A program made the position numbers and the translations under genes. Shown here piece by piece: positions 24,010-34,900 of a stretch of DNA of 64,000 nt. Origin of the DNA: Macropodus opercularis (lineage: Eukaryota; Chordata; Actinopteri; Anabantiformes; Osphronemidae); contig CM061100.1 of NCBI GenBank assembly GCA_030770545.1, forward strand, positions 7,385,501 through 7,449,500, written 5' to 3'. Position 1 is the first letter of the stretch; each line of letters opens with the position of its first letter. The notes below the pieces were generated by a model. The model saw nothing but the letters and a program-made list of their open reading frames with translations. It was not told the origin of the DNA and searched no databases.

Positions 24010-26376
24010 ATGCAGCTTCCAGCCCAGGCACTGAGAGCACTGCTGGTCCTGGGGCTTTGGCACTCAGGGAGGAGAAGTCTGGCCTCAGCCCCGGAGCTGC
24101 GACACCCTCCCACAAAGATCGGTGAGCTGTTCCCAGGCTGCACGGCACGTTGCGTAAATTACAACTGTCAGCCTCTTGAAAGCATAGATTTCAGGCTTTT
24201 CAAGGTGCATCATATTGAACTGCTTGGACTTTTGACTATTAGGTGCATTAATAAAATGAAGGTTTAAAGATGAAGACATTCCCTTCAAAAATGTAACAGA
24301 TCTTTATTTACTAGCTTCTGGAGTATTTTAGTTTAAAAGCTAGAAAAATTAAGAAAAATCTATAATTTATATCAAACTATCTGGTGATTCAATCAACAGT
24401 TTATGTAATTTACAAGATATTCTAATTTTCTCTGACTTAGTTTATATTATTATATTTTGAGCCTTGAAGACTCATGATGTCATGAGTTAAAGATTCTCAA
24501 TAATTTCCAAAGACGACTTCTACTGTGATTCTGACTGTACATTAACTGTCTTTGTGGTCTTTGCTGCTGGGAAGCTGTGGTCGGAGCAGGCATTGGCGGC
24601 GCAGCAGCAGCACATTACCTGAGGCAGGAGTTCGGAGCCGACGTGAAGATCGATGTGTTTGAACCTGGAGCCATTGGTGGGCGACTAGCAACAGTAAAGA
24701 TCGCAGGTCAAGAGTACGAGATGGGAGGAACAGTGATCCACCCTCTGAACCTGCACATGAAACACTTTGTTGAACGATTAGGTGACTATAATTCATAATT
24801 AAATTTAATAGACTTGGCGTAAATACGTGTAGCCCAGTATATACATGGGTTTCTCTCTCGTATGTTTTCAGGTCTCTCTCCGAAGGCAGACATCCCCTCT
24901 AAAATGGCCATCTTTGACGGAAACGAGCTGACGTTTGAGGAGAGTGACTGGTTTATAGTGAATTTCTTCCGCATGCTCTGGAGATACGGGTTCAACTACC
25001 TTCGAATGCAAATGTGGGTGGAGAGTGTTTTGGACAAATTTATGAGGTGAGGAAGAGAAGCAGTTGTGATTTTTAAGATGTTTTAGCCTAAAATTCGGAA
25101 ACACCCAAATTACTGTTCCTTGTTCTGTGTTAATGAACATGTAAACGGGATCATTCACAGGATCTACCAGTATCAGCAGTACGGTTACTCATTCTCCAGC
25201 GTAGATAAGCTCCTGCATGCTATGGGTGGTGAGAGCTTTATTACCCTGATGAATCAGACTCTGGAGGAAGCCATGATGAAAGAAGGTTTTTCACAGACCT
25301 TCCTCAACGATATTGTTGCGCCGATAACTCGCGTCAACTATGGTCAAAGTGTCCGCATCCATGGCTTTGTGGGTACGTTTTGCAGACTTCAGCAAACGCA
25401 GCATGTAATACTTTGAGGTTTCTGGTGGAAGGTGTCAAATTGAGGTTGTTGTGTTGACCTGCAGGGGCCGTGTCACTAGCTGGAGCGGGTTCAGGCCTGT
25501 GGTCAGTGGATGGAGGCAATAATAAAGTGTGTGCAGGACTACTGTACCACAGTAAAAGTGAGGTCATTCCTGCCAGAGTGACATCCATTTCATTCACACA
25601 TCGACCTTCTAAGAAAGGTACATTTCATCAGCTGCCGTTTTCTATCATCCATGTATTTGTGATGAGGTTGTTGACTCTGAGTTTCCCTCTTCGTCTCCTT
25701 TTCAGGCACCACAAACAGCTTCTATGAGGTCAATTATGTGGATGAGACTGGCTCGGCTCACTCCCTGTATGACATTGTGGTAATAGCAACGCCGCTTCAC
25801 GAGGGGAAGTCTGACATCACCTTTTCAGGCTTTTCTCCTCCTGTACCTTCTCACTACCCTGGGCGCTACCAACAGACTGTGACCACCATGGTCCACGGCC
25901 TGCTGAACATGTCTTACCTGGGGACCACAGAGCCGGCCTCAGAGTTCACCGTGACAGACATTCTCACCACAGACTCAAAAGGCTCTTTCATTAACAGCTT
26001 GAGCGCCGTCGACCCTGTGCACATCCCCGAAGGTTACAAGCGCCCCCCCGCCAGCCAACCCAAAGTGTGGAAGGTGTTCTCTCCTCGGCCGCTGTCGCCA
26101 GAGCAGTTGCAGGACATGTTTGTCTCCTGGGACACTTCGTCGGAGACTCGCTGGCTGGCTTACCCCCTGTACCGCCTGCCGTATCGGAAGAACCCTCCCT
26201 TCATCCTGCACGACAGGCTGTATTACCTCAACGCTGTGGAGTGGGCAGCGAGCGCCATGGAGATGAGCGCCATCTCTGCCAGGAACCTGGCCCTGCTCGC
26301 ACACCACCGCTGGCACGAACAGGCTGGCAGGATCGACCAGGAAGACCTGCACACTCGTCTGAGAGGGGAACTCTGA
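24010..26376 (+). CDS. pcyox1: Prenylcysteine oxidase 1
   Basis: Lysosomal and lipoprotein-associated FAD thioether oxidase that degrades farnesyl- and geranylgeranyl-cysteine released from prenylated proteins, yielding cysteine, an aldehyde and H2O2. Exons: 24010-24121, 24575-24781, 24872-25046, 25161-25372, 25465-25617, 25706-26376; 509 residues (human 505). Residues 1 to about 26 are a signal peptide (LRALLVLGLWHSG). The dinucleotide-binding motif VVGAGIGGAAAAHYL falls at about residues 39-53, followed by the acidic end of strand 2 (KIDVFEP) and GGRLATVKIAGQEYEMGGT. Further family segments are GGNNKVCAGLL and YDIVVIATPLHEG. N-linked sequons NQT and NMS are visible. The ATG at 24010 gives the signal peptide directly. 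An ordinary, intact gene. Confidence 0.96.
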
Positions 26377-27674
26377 CAAGTGAACGGTATAGAAAGAACT
26401 GCATGAGACGAGAAGCAAACGCAACTAAATGCCATCAGTTGTGTGCGAACCCAGCTCACGGGCTGTAATAACTCTCCCGTCGAGGCAAGTCCCTGTGCTT
26501 CAACGTGGCCTGATGATGAACATGGGTCAACTCTTGCCTTTGACCTTTTCCTTGTTGAAGCCTGCCTGGTTGCCTGACTTCACTAGCGATCTCAGCAAGT
26601 AATGGGTACAGTGTTATTATTACCGATCACCTTGTTTTGTCCTCATTGTGTGAGATCACTGTGAACAACACTGCACTGCCGGACGGACGCACAGGTGCTC
26701 CTCTGTCCTCATGACGTCTGATGATTACTTCTAATATGAACAGAGACTTGTATCAAATATTAATCCTTTTTATTTGAAAAGATGACCCTGCGCGTCTTTA
26801 GATCTCTACCTCCCTTGACTACTGTACATGTTAGTGGGTGAGCTCATGCAGTTTTACCAGTCACTGTCTTTGATTTAAAGATATGTCAGTTATACAGCAA
26901 TAACTAATTAATTTTTTTCCCAACAATTTAATTACTGGTAATATGATTGAGAGACGTGCCTTAAAGATAACAGAGTGATTGGTTTGCCTTTATTAAATAT
27001 GTCTTCTCATTGTAATCAGTTTTCCCGTAGTCCATCTTGTGTCATTTCTTAAGCTACTTTTAAGAACAGTTAGCAGTTATTGGGAATACATTCAGCATAA
27101 AGCTTTCACAGTTCATTTTCTTATGGAAATGCTTTTCTAGTTTTGATTTGGTTTGTCGGTTTGTCAAACTTTTCTCCTGCACCTTAATCCATTGCAATAA
27201 ACAGTTGCAGAGTTTACACTGCAATCATTTAGTAGATTATCAAACACATTATGTAAAACTTTAACACATTATCAAACTTTAAGTTTGATTTCAAACTATG
27301 CTGAAACCTCCTGCATTCTACAATGTTGAAAGTGTTTACAGTCACAATAAAGCCTTGAGCCTTGTCCACTTTGGACTCCTACATGGTGTCATGCTCTAAA
27401 GTTTCGTCACCAAGTACAAAATGTTATAGTCCTAAAAGGAAATGTATGTTGTTTTCAACTTTGATTACAAACAAGGGGAGTCCTAGCATCTAACGCATAC
27501 AAAAACGTCCCAAATGAAGCCTCATGTGACCGTGGAGCCAACAATGGGAGGCATTGACTGAGCGAATAAGGATGCGTCTGTGTGGTGATGTGCCAGTCCG
27601 CTGTCCTCTCAGGTGGGGAGGGACAATGGTACCAGAGCTGCCTGTCCATGCAGAACATGTGACGCTACTGAACA
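26377..27674. other. pcyox1 3' UTR and short spacer
   Basis: 3' UTR of pcyox1 with AATAAA at 27346-27351 (a weaker one lies near 27196). Only about 325 bp separate the last signal from the TATA box of the next gene. No other coding gene is seen. Confidence 0.5.
27346..27351 (+). terminator. pcyox1 poly(A) signal
   Basis: AATAAA in the sequence cacaataaagcc, about 970 nt after the pcyox1 stop. Confidence 0.55.
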
Positions 27675-27680
27675 TATAAG
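27675..27680 (+). promoter_or_regulatory. TATA box of the micro-exon gene
   Basis: TATAAG in the sequence aacatataagaggc, 70 bp upstream of the ATG at 27745. This places the transcription start near 27705 and leaves a short leader. A focused TATA promoter is common in tissue-restricted, highly expressed genes. Confidence 0.55.
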
Positions 27681-27744
27681 AGGCTGCGAAGCAACAGTAG
27701 AGTGACATCCAAAATCTCCCAGCGCCCGCAGACAAGCAGCCGAG

Positions 27745-30323
27745 ATGAGATTTCTAGTGCCAGCGTTTGTCTTCATTACTGTGGCAGCCTTTCACACGGG
27801 TAAGAATACATACGTCTGACCGATCTGTTTCTTTATGAATGACGTTGTGTTCACGGCCCAACTAATGTATGTGTTATGCTTTTAGCTCACGCAGCATCTC
27901 TGGAATCTGCAGAGAAAGAAGAGGGAGTCGTTCTGTATGGTGAGGACTTTTACAAATGATAAATATGTCAATGTAATTATACCACTGGAGCCTGGTTCTG
28001 CTGGAGGTTTGTTATTTTCCATTTAATTGCATTTTCCCCTACTGTAAGGTCTTGATTTCGAGCTTTATAAACAAACTGAAAACAGATTTTAAATGATTAT
28101 GAATGAAAAACAGAATGTAATGTCTTTTTTTTTTTTTTGTAGATGGGTTCACTGAATTACAGAAGATAGGTAAGATGCACTGGTCCAGCTGACCATTAAA
28201 TGTCATTAATACCCTTAAATGCATTTGATTTTCAAGTATGGGTCTGTTAATCCCCAACTGTGTAATGCAGTGGGAAGTTCCTGTTGATTATGTATTTGTG
28301 CTCCTTTGTTTCTGTGCCTCCTCATAATGATACAGTTCTTTGCTGTCTTTGCGTTGCTACAGATCAGATGGAGTTTGAGGCTGCTCAAAAGACTGAGGCC
28401 GCGCAGATGAATGGTACGTGTGACCAAAGTCCATGGCAGTGACCTTACACTGAAGTGTGATGACAACATGACCAAACATCAGTTTATTTCCTTACAAAAT
28501 AAACTCAGCAAAGTATTGAAACTAGTAAAAACAGTCATTTCTTTTCTGTGAAGATACAGAGCAAAAGAATGAGGAGACTCGCTACCTTGGTGAGAGAAGC
28601 CATATGCCCTTTGACTTCATTTAACTAATAATAGCTGATCCACGTTCATTAATGCTAATCTTTCTCTCCCAGAGGCCGTTCACGGTGAAACTGGTGAGTT
28701 ACATTTACCCGCATGATGAATAACATCCTGGTTTGGCGTTCAACCCCAGACACCTCTTAAAATGTTTCCAACAGAGGAGGAGCACGTTGAAGCTGAGGCC
28801 GAGGGCACAGGTGTGTAAAAAGCACGGTGCAGGTCGTTTGTCTTTATTGAGATTTGACACAGCCTAACTCTGAAATCCTCTTCCAGCAGAGCCAGGTGGA
28901 GGCTCTGACGCTGCAGCTCATACGGGTGAGAGGTTTTACTGTTCATATATCAGCCTGTAGATGGCAGTGACGAAACAGGTCTGAACGGACCTGGATCACA
29001 CAACGCTGTGATTTCATTCTGATTTCGCTCCCCTAGTTACCACAGGCTCCGAGTCAGAGTCCTCAGAGGAAGCAGAGGGTGAGACTGACGTTTTTCAGCA
29101 TTTCCAGTATTTTAACTGTTTGATTTAAACGTATGTGTATAATAATCTACGTATGATTTTGACAGGAGGACAGAGACAGAGTAAGCATTCCTTTCCACTC
29201 ATTTAAAAACAACTTAAATACTTTCTTTTATTTTACATTAAACTGTTTTTTTATTGTCTTCCCAGATCACCTTGAAGCAGAGACTGCGACTGCGAGCAGT
29301 CTGGGTAAGATGAAGTGAAATGGCAACTAAAACATTTATGACACAGACTATGTAACAAACAGCCGTGATTACACATTTACTCAGTTCTCCTCTGCAGATG
29401 AAGTCAGTCAGAACTCAACCAAAGAACAAGGTGACACCCTCTAAAAGCTCCACACGTACATCAGTAATATTTACATAGAACATGAAGTCCTAACCTACTG
29501 TATTATGTTTATCGCCGGCGATTGGAACGCGATGAACATTTTTGAGGCTGACTCAAAAGTACCTGCTGAGACACGATGCGGTAAACTGCTTTGAGAAGCC
29601 CAGTAAAAGTCAAATTGCAGGTTATGCAAGGAAGCGGATAGTAAAAGCCAGAGCCAGTCAGAGCTAGATTTAACCAGTGTCAAAACAGCCACCCGCCATC
29701 TTTGAAATCAAGTCAATAAGGAAACAAGTCAACCAAGGCTGACTGTAAAAATCCAGAAAGTAAATTATACAAGGGAAGAAAATGTTGCTTTTTAAGTCAC
29801 CACAGTGATGACACAATCAGTTTACTACCTGACCTCAAACACAAGACGCTAAGATTATTTACTAGAACACAGTCGTCCGTGTAGGAGTAAATCTAGGACA
29901 GGAATCCAGGCCACTCAGAGACGTCTGTTCCCAGGTGCTTATTGTGCTTGATCTATACTGTGTCATCTGCTCCTGGTAATTTTAGGTCTGTGGATGCACC
30001 AATCCTGTCCTGATATGGTTTTAAATTTGATTCTTTGGATGAAAGTTGTTGATTCAGTTAGTAATAGCGGTTTGATTTTTTTTTTTTCTCCCACTCTTTA
30101 AATAATGGCTCAGAGCTAGTAAATCCTGTGTGAGTGTGACTCACCCTCTTTACACTTGTGCTGATGAACTATGACTCAGTGACTGAATGACAGAAAAACC
30201 TAGTAGACGTCATTCATACTCCAGCTTTGAGAGGTCTGGAAAACTACTGAATTGCAGTGTTTGCGATGTAAAGCTAGCGTAAAGGAATCTTCTGTCTGTC
30301 CCATCACAGATGTACTGGAGTGA
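27745..30323 (+). CDS. Unrecognised secreted acidic protein, 13 micro-exons
   Basis: I do not recognise this gene. Joined exons: 27745-27799, 27886-27939, 28143-28169, 28363-28413, 28554-28589, 28673-28693, 28775-28810, 28887-28925, 29037-29078, 29166-29180, 29266-29304, 29398-29430, 30310-30323, giving 462 nt and 153 residues with an open frame throughout. All twelve introns are phase 1 and all internal exons are multiples of three (15-54 nt). Residues 1-21 are a signal peptide (FVFITVAAFHTAHA, cleavage after AHA). The mature part has no Cys, 30 Glu and 6 Asp, few basic residues, FAM20C-type S-x-E sites (SLE, SAE, SSE, SEE) around GSESESSEEAE, and sequons at Asn62 and Asn144. Exons 8 and 10 each have an alternative acceptor three bases on. 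It reads as a disordered secreted phosphoprotein; function unknown. Confidence 0.75.
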
Positions 30324-30393
30324 GAGCACATCGGCACGTGAACCCCAGCGCTCAGTCACCGGTGGCCGCCTGAGCTGCACTAAGCTTACTGTC

Positions 30394-30399
30394 AATAAA
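30394..30399 (+). terminator. Micro-exon gene poly(A) signal
   Basis: AATAAA 71 nt after the TGA at 30321-30323, giving a very short 3' UTR and completing the transcript. Confidence 0.65.
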
Positions 30400-30577
30400 G
30401 AAGGGAACAATCCCGCATATCTGTAAAAGCTGTGTCAACTTTTGTGTTTATGCTTTCACGTAAACATCTGCACAGCGTTGAGCCTTGTGATTCGGCACAG
30501 CCTTGTTTTTGTAGTAACAAAACACTTTTAGTAACAATATTTCAAATTAATAAAAGTTCCAAACTAGTTTTCTCATT

Positions 30578-30583
30578 TTTATT
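30578..30583 (-). terminator. slc20a1 poly(A) signal (likely)
   Basis: TTTATT on the plus strand, AATAAA on the minus, implying a slc20a1 3' UTR of about 1.4 kb that ends about 180 bp from the convergent micro-exon gene. Confidence 0.4.
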
Positions 30584-31953
30584 TATTTTTTTTAATCTCT
30601 GAACCAGAGTGTGTTGTGTATTTAAAAAAAAAAAACACTTTTCTTTGGTACCTAAAGGAAAATAAAACAATTAAGGCAACTACAGCATCTATAGGTCTCA
30701 AATGCATTTAGAACTGCAGCCAAATGACCACACAAACTGGAGGCATGCAATGTATGTCTGCCTTCATTCAAACACTAGCTAAACATCAAACCACCCAGTT
30801 GGATAACTTCCAGTTTTTAGGTTCCTGTTCCTCATTGCTTAACATTAAAAATCAGCTTCTCAGGCTAATGCGGAAAAAGCTAGAGCAACCCACTTGTCCA
30901 GAGACAATGACTATTACAAGGGGAAATATGCTGGGAAGAAGCTGATATAAAGTGAAATAGAAGAACAATGTTGATACAGGCCTAAAGCATTTTAACCATC
31001 GATGCCATCAAGTTTTAACAGGAAACTTAAGGTTAAGCACACTTTTGCATTAGGTGACATTCTGCAACATTTCTCAAATTCAAGTAACCAAGATATTTCA
31101 GACTTTGATACCAGCCCTGATAAAGGTTAAGCCTCAGGAGGTTCTGATTAACATGAAGGGCAGAATCCACTGCCAAAGGAATCAGGAATTGCCATTTCCT
31201 GCCACATCTCATATGATTCTACAAGTGACTATCCAGTGTGTAAAATTAGTGCCTCCACCACAATATGTTGTCTACATAACTGTCAGAAACTACAGTGCTG
31301 TGATTATGAGTCATTTTTGTACACCAGAAATCACTTTCCCCAAGTCTCTGAAACGTAACTTTTGTTCTACATACAAGGAAGTTTGATGAATTCATTTACA
31401 AATACTTTGAGTTGGGGAAGAGCACACACTTAAACACAACAATCCCATGTTTTCCACCTAAAAAGTACTGCTTTCATATCTACTTTACTTTCAGCATGTG
31501 TTATGACTGGAGAGTTACTCTTTGAAAGGCTAATACTGCATTTCAACTGTTTCCTTTCTAGTGTGACAGTTAAAAAAAAAAAGACTGTATACACATAGTT
31601 GTATAATAAAAAAACGAAACAATGAGTATTAGAAAACAAAAGTTCTAAATTGAATAACTCTTTACAGAATGATGATATGAAAAAAAGCAAGTCAGAACAA
31701 AGAAATAAGATTCCATCGGAAGTAACGTGGCCCAATATTACAAACAGCAAGTTTTAAGGTTGAAAATGATATAGTCAGGAACCACAAGCCCATATCACAA
31801 GTCCTTTCAAACTTCTAGATATTTTTCCTGTTTCGTCTGAAGCCATTTGCGGAGGTAAGCGATATATTTTGGCCTTCCCCTTCTCTTGTTTTTTTTCTTG
31901 GCCGCACCGGAGCGGATTCTTTCTTCTCCCCTGCTTGGGGTTTAGCCGGATGC
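30584..31953 (-). other. slc20a1 3' UTR
   Basis: AT-rich non-coding DNA after the slc20a1 stop. Open frames such as the plus-strand one at 31054-31386 have no recognisable features. Confidence 0.45.
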
Positions 31954-34900
31954 CTAAAAGATGAGGTAAATGAAAATGGCCATGATGGCAGCGCTGATCA
32001 GGCCAGAGATGGGCACCGTCACAAACCACGCCATGAAGATGTTTCTGAAGAGACGCCAGTCTACAGCCTTCCTTGAACGCAGCCATCCTACAGCAACCAC
32101 AGAGCCCACCTGGAAACAGTTTAAATATGTTATTGTCTGTTTAGTTGCAACGTTAAATCATCTGTCTGCATACCTAAAATATAAAATTTTATTGAGGGGA
32201 AGGTTGCACTATATTTGGACTGTCTAGACTGTTTACTAAAACATCCCTCAGACTAAATGGTCTCTTTCCTCCTTCGCAGTCTCACTCACAGACCACAGTG
32301 TTTGGCCAGCTTACCTTGCAGTGGGTGGTTGAGACAGGCAGGCCAATGTTTGAGGCGACCACGACAGTTAGAGCTGAGGCCAGTTCAATGCTGAAACCAC
32401 TGTGGACAGAAGCAAAACACCACTCATGGCTCTGAGCTTGCCTGCTAACGTCTATGGAGGATGTGGTTCTATGGATAAACAGGTTCTGTACAGTCAAAAT
32501 GTTTGTACCTTGACGGGGTGATTGGGGTAAGGTCCCTGCCCATAGTCTGGATCACTCTGCGACCCCACACCCACAGTCCAGCGCAGATGCCCACACCACC
32601 ATACAGGAGAAGCCAAATGGGTGTGGGAGCATTTGAAGTCACACTACTGGTCTCATAAACCAGCCACAGAGCTACTAATGGTCCAATGGCATTGCTGCAA
32701 AGAAAACAATAAACTTAAAGTAACAGTAAAAATATTTATAATCTAAATAAATGTTGATTTGACCCTCAGAGTCTGCATACCTAACATCATTTCCTCCATG
32801 GGCAAAGGATCCAAAGCAGGCAGTAAGAATTTGCAGGAACTGGAAAAGAGTTGAGACTTCTGGTTTGTCTGCCTCCAGCCTATCCTCATCCAGAGAGCTT
32901 TGGCTACTGCCTGCGTCTTCCTTCCCCATTTCTAGTGTCACGTCGGCATCTCCCACACCCTCAGGGGTTGTGTGTTCTGCCACAGCGTTGCAGTAGCTGG
33001 TGTAACTGTCCATTCGCACGCGTTTCCTGTCCTGGCTGCTTGTTCCCGGGGCCTTCTCGCCATCCTCGCTAGCACGGAAGTCTCCTTCTTTATGCTTGAA
33101 GTCTCCATGCATGCCAATGATGGCCATAGTGTAGGAGGTGTAGCTGTTGTTGCGTCGGATAGGCCGGTCACCTGCCTCACCCATGCAGTCACCAACCTTG
33201 GCCAGGTGGAGTTTGTGCAGAAGGTCCTTGTAGAGGCCAGAGTCCTTGTGTACAGTGTGGTACTGGCTGTAACCGTTACTTGGCATTTGTGCTGGCCGGT
33301 CATTGAACTGGACATGATGTGGAGTATTTGTGGAGCCATTGCTTTGCTGAACCTGATTATTTGATTTGGGTGCTAAAAAGAAGTGGGACATAAATATGAC
33401 ATTAAAACCAAACCTTTATAACCTGCCAGTTTTCCCAGATATGGCTGCGCTACCCATGTGGAGCAGAAATAGGGTGGCTGATTCCCATTTCAATTTGCCT
33501 TCCCCCACCAGAGACATTATCTTTCAGCTTCGCATTGACTAGACACACCAGGTCCACATAATCACGTAAGTGAGTAGGGCAGGAATGCTTGGAAAACAAG
33601 CAGGGCAGGAGGGTGTTTATGATCAGGTTCTTGGTGAACTAGAGTAAACAAGTAGCTGCTGTCATCATTATCAAATGTAGGCTAAAATATTACGTCTCAT
33701 TTTAAAAATAATGCAGTGTTGATGTTACTTACCACCATTTACATTGCTGCAGTCAGTGTCATCTGAATCGCCAATGTCAAATGCCACCTTGCGTTCCTTG
33801 TTATTGTCGACATCATCAGAATCTCCAATGTCAAACGCCACCCTGCGCTCCTCTGGGACAGTCTGTGTTTGAGCAGAAGCATTTTGACTGACAGCCACGG
33901 TGGTAGGCATAGATGTCTGCTTGGAAGTCTGTTTCAGAATTGGACATTGAGCCTCTCTTAGCTCCTTTTTCTCCATCAGGGGGCTCTCTGAGGGGCTGGA
34001 AGACTTGATATCTCCTAGCAGAGAGAGAGAGTTCAAGTGAGATATGGATAGGCAAGTCCAAACACATACATACAGAGCAATCCTAGTACAGCAGGCATTT
34101 CTTTTCAACCTGTGCTGCAAGCTATGCATAATCAGTGTTTATTAAGTTAATCATGTTTCAGATGACACGTATGTAGATTTAAAGAATCAGATACTAACAG
34201 TATTTTTAATGTGATTATCAATTGCAGCACTGGCACAATTAAAACTGGTCATGGCCGAAGCACAAGCAGTCACCTTCCACAACGTGTACTGCCAATGTCA
34301 ATGCCTTAAGCCAACCTAGGTTTATTTTAGCCAAGGATTTAAAAGGACCAATTAGTAGATCACTATGACCCATTTAAACAGACTCTGTACAAGATTGAAG
34401 CTGATTGCAGGTTTTAGTGACTATGCATAACTCTGCAACTATGCAAAGTCTGTTTATTATGACACAAGTCAATTCAGTTGCTGGAAAAGCAGGTTTTTCC
34501 AGTGTGGTCCAGTGTTTTTTTTTAAATCATGAATAATGATGCAGGATCTAACTTTTCAATAGATCACCATGTGTTTTCATAGAGTGCACAAAACTACATT
34601 GGTTCAGATTAAATTATGTCCCCTCAACACCAAAACCACACTCCTGGGGCTTTTAGGTTTTAATCCAAGATTATAAAACAAAAGTGGTTTCTAGATGATT
34701 TTCATTACAGCAAATCATCCCTGAGTTCCATTTGCAGAATTAATAAAGCTAGATTGTTGGTGAAATTACACACACACACACACAAACAAAGAAAACTAAA
34801 ATAAATTGCCACTTACTTTCAATCTTTTTCTTGAGGAGTGGACAGACAATAAACCAGACCACTATGCCAGTAAGTAAAGAGAAGGCCAACGAGATGAGCA

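Noticed and set aside
25975..26424. 149-codon minus-strand open frame
   Set aside because: Antisense of the large last exon of pcyox1.
27745..30323. Assigning the micro-exon gene to the SCPP (enamel/milk/osteopontin-type) family
   Set aside because: SCPP genes use phase-0 introns and their location does not fit; here all introns are phase 1.
31054..31386. 110-codon plus-strand open frame
   Set aside because: Inside the slc20a1 3' UTR with low-complexity AT-rich codons and no recognisable domain.
32938..33364. Open frames of 130-133 codons on both strands
   Set aside because: Other-frame shadows of the slc20a1 loop exon, which has clear family motifs in its own frame.
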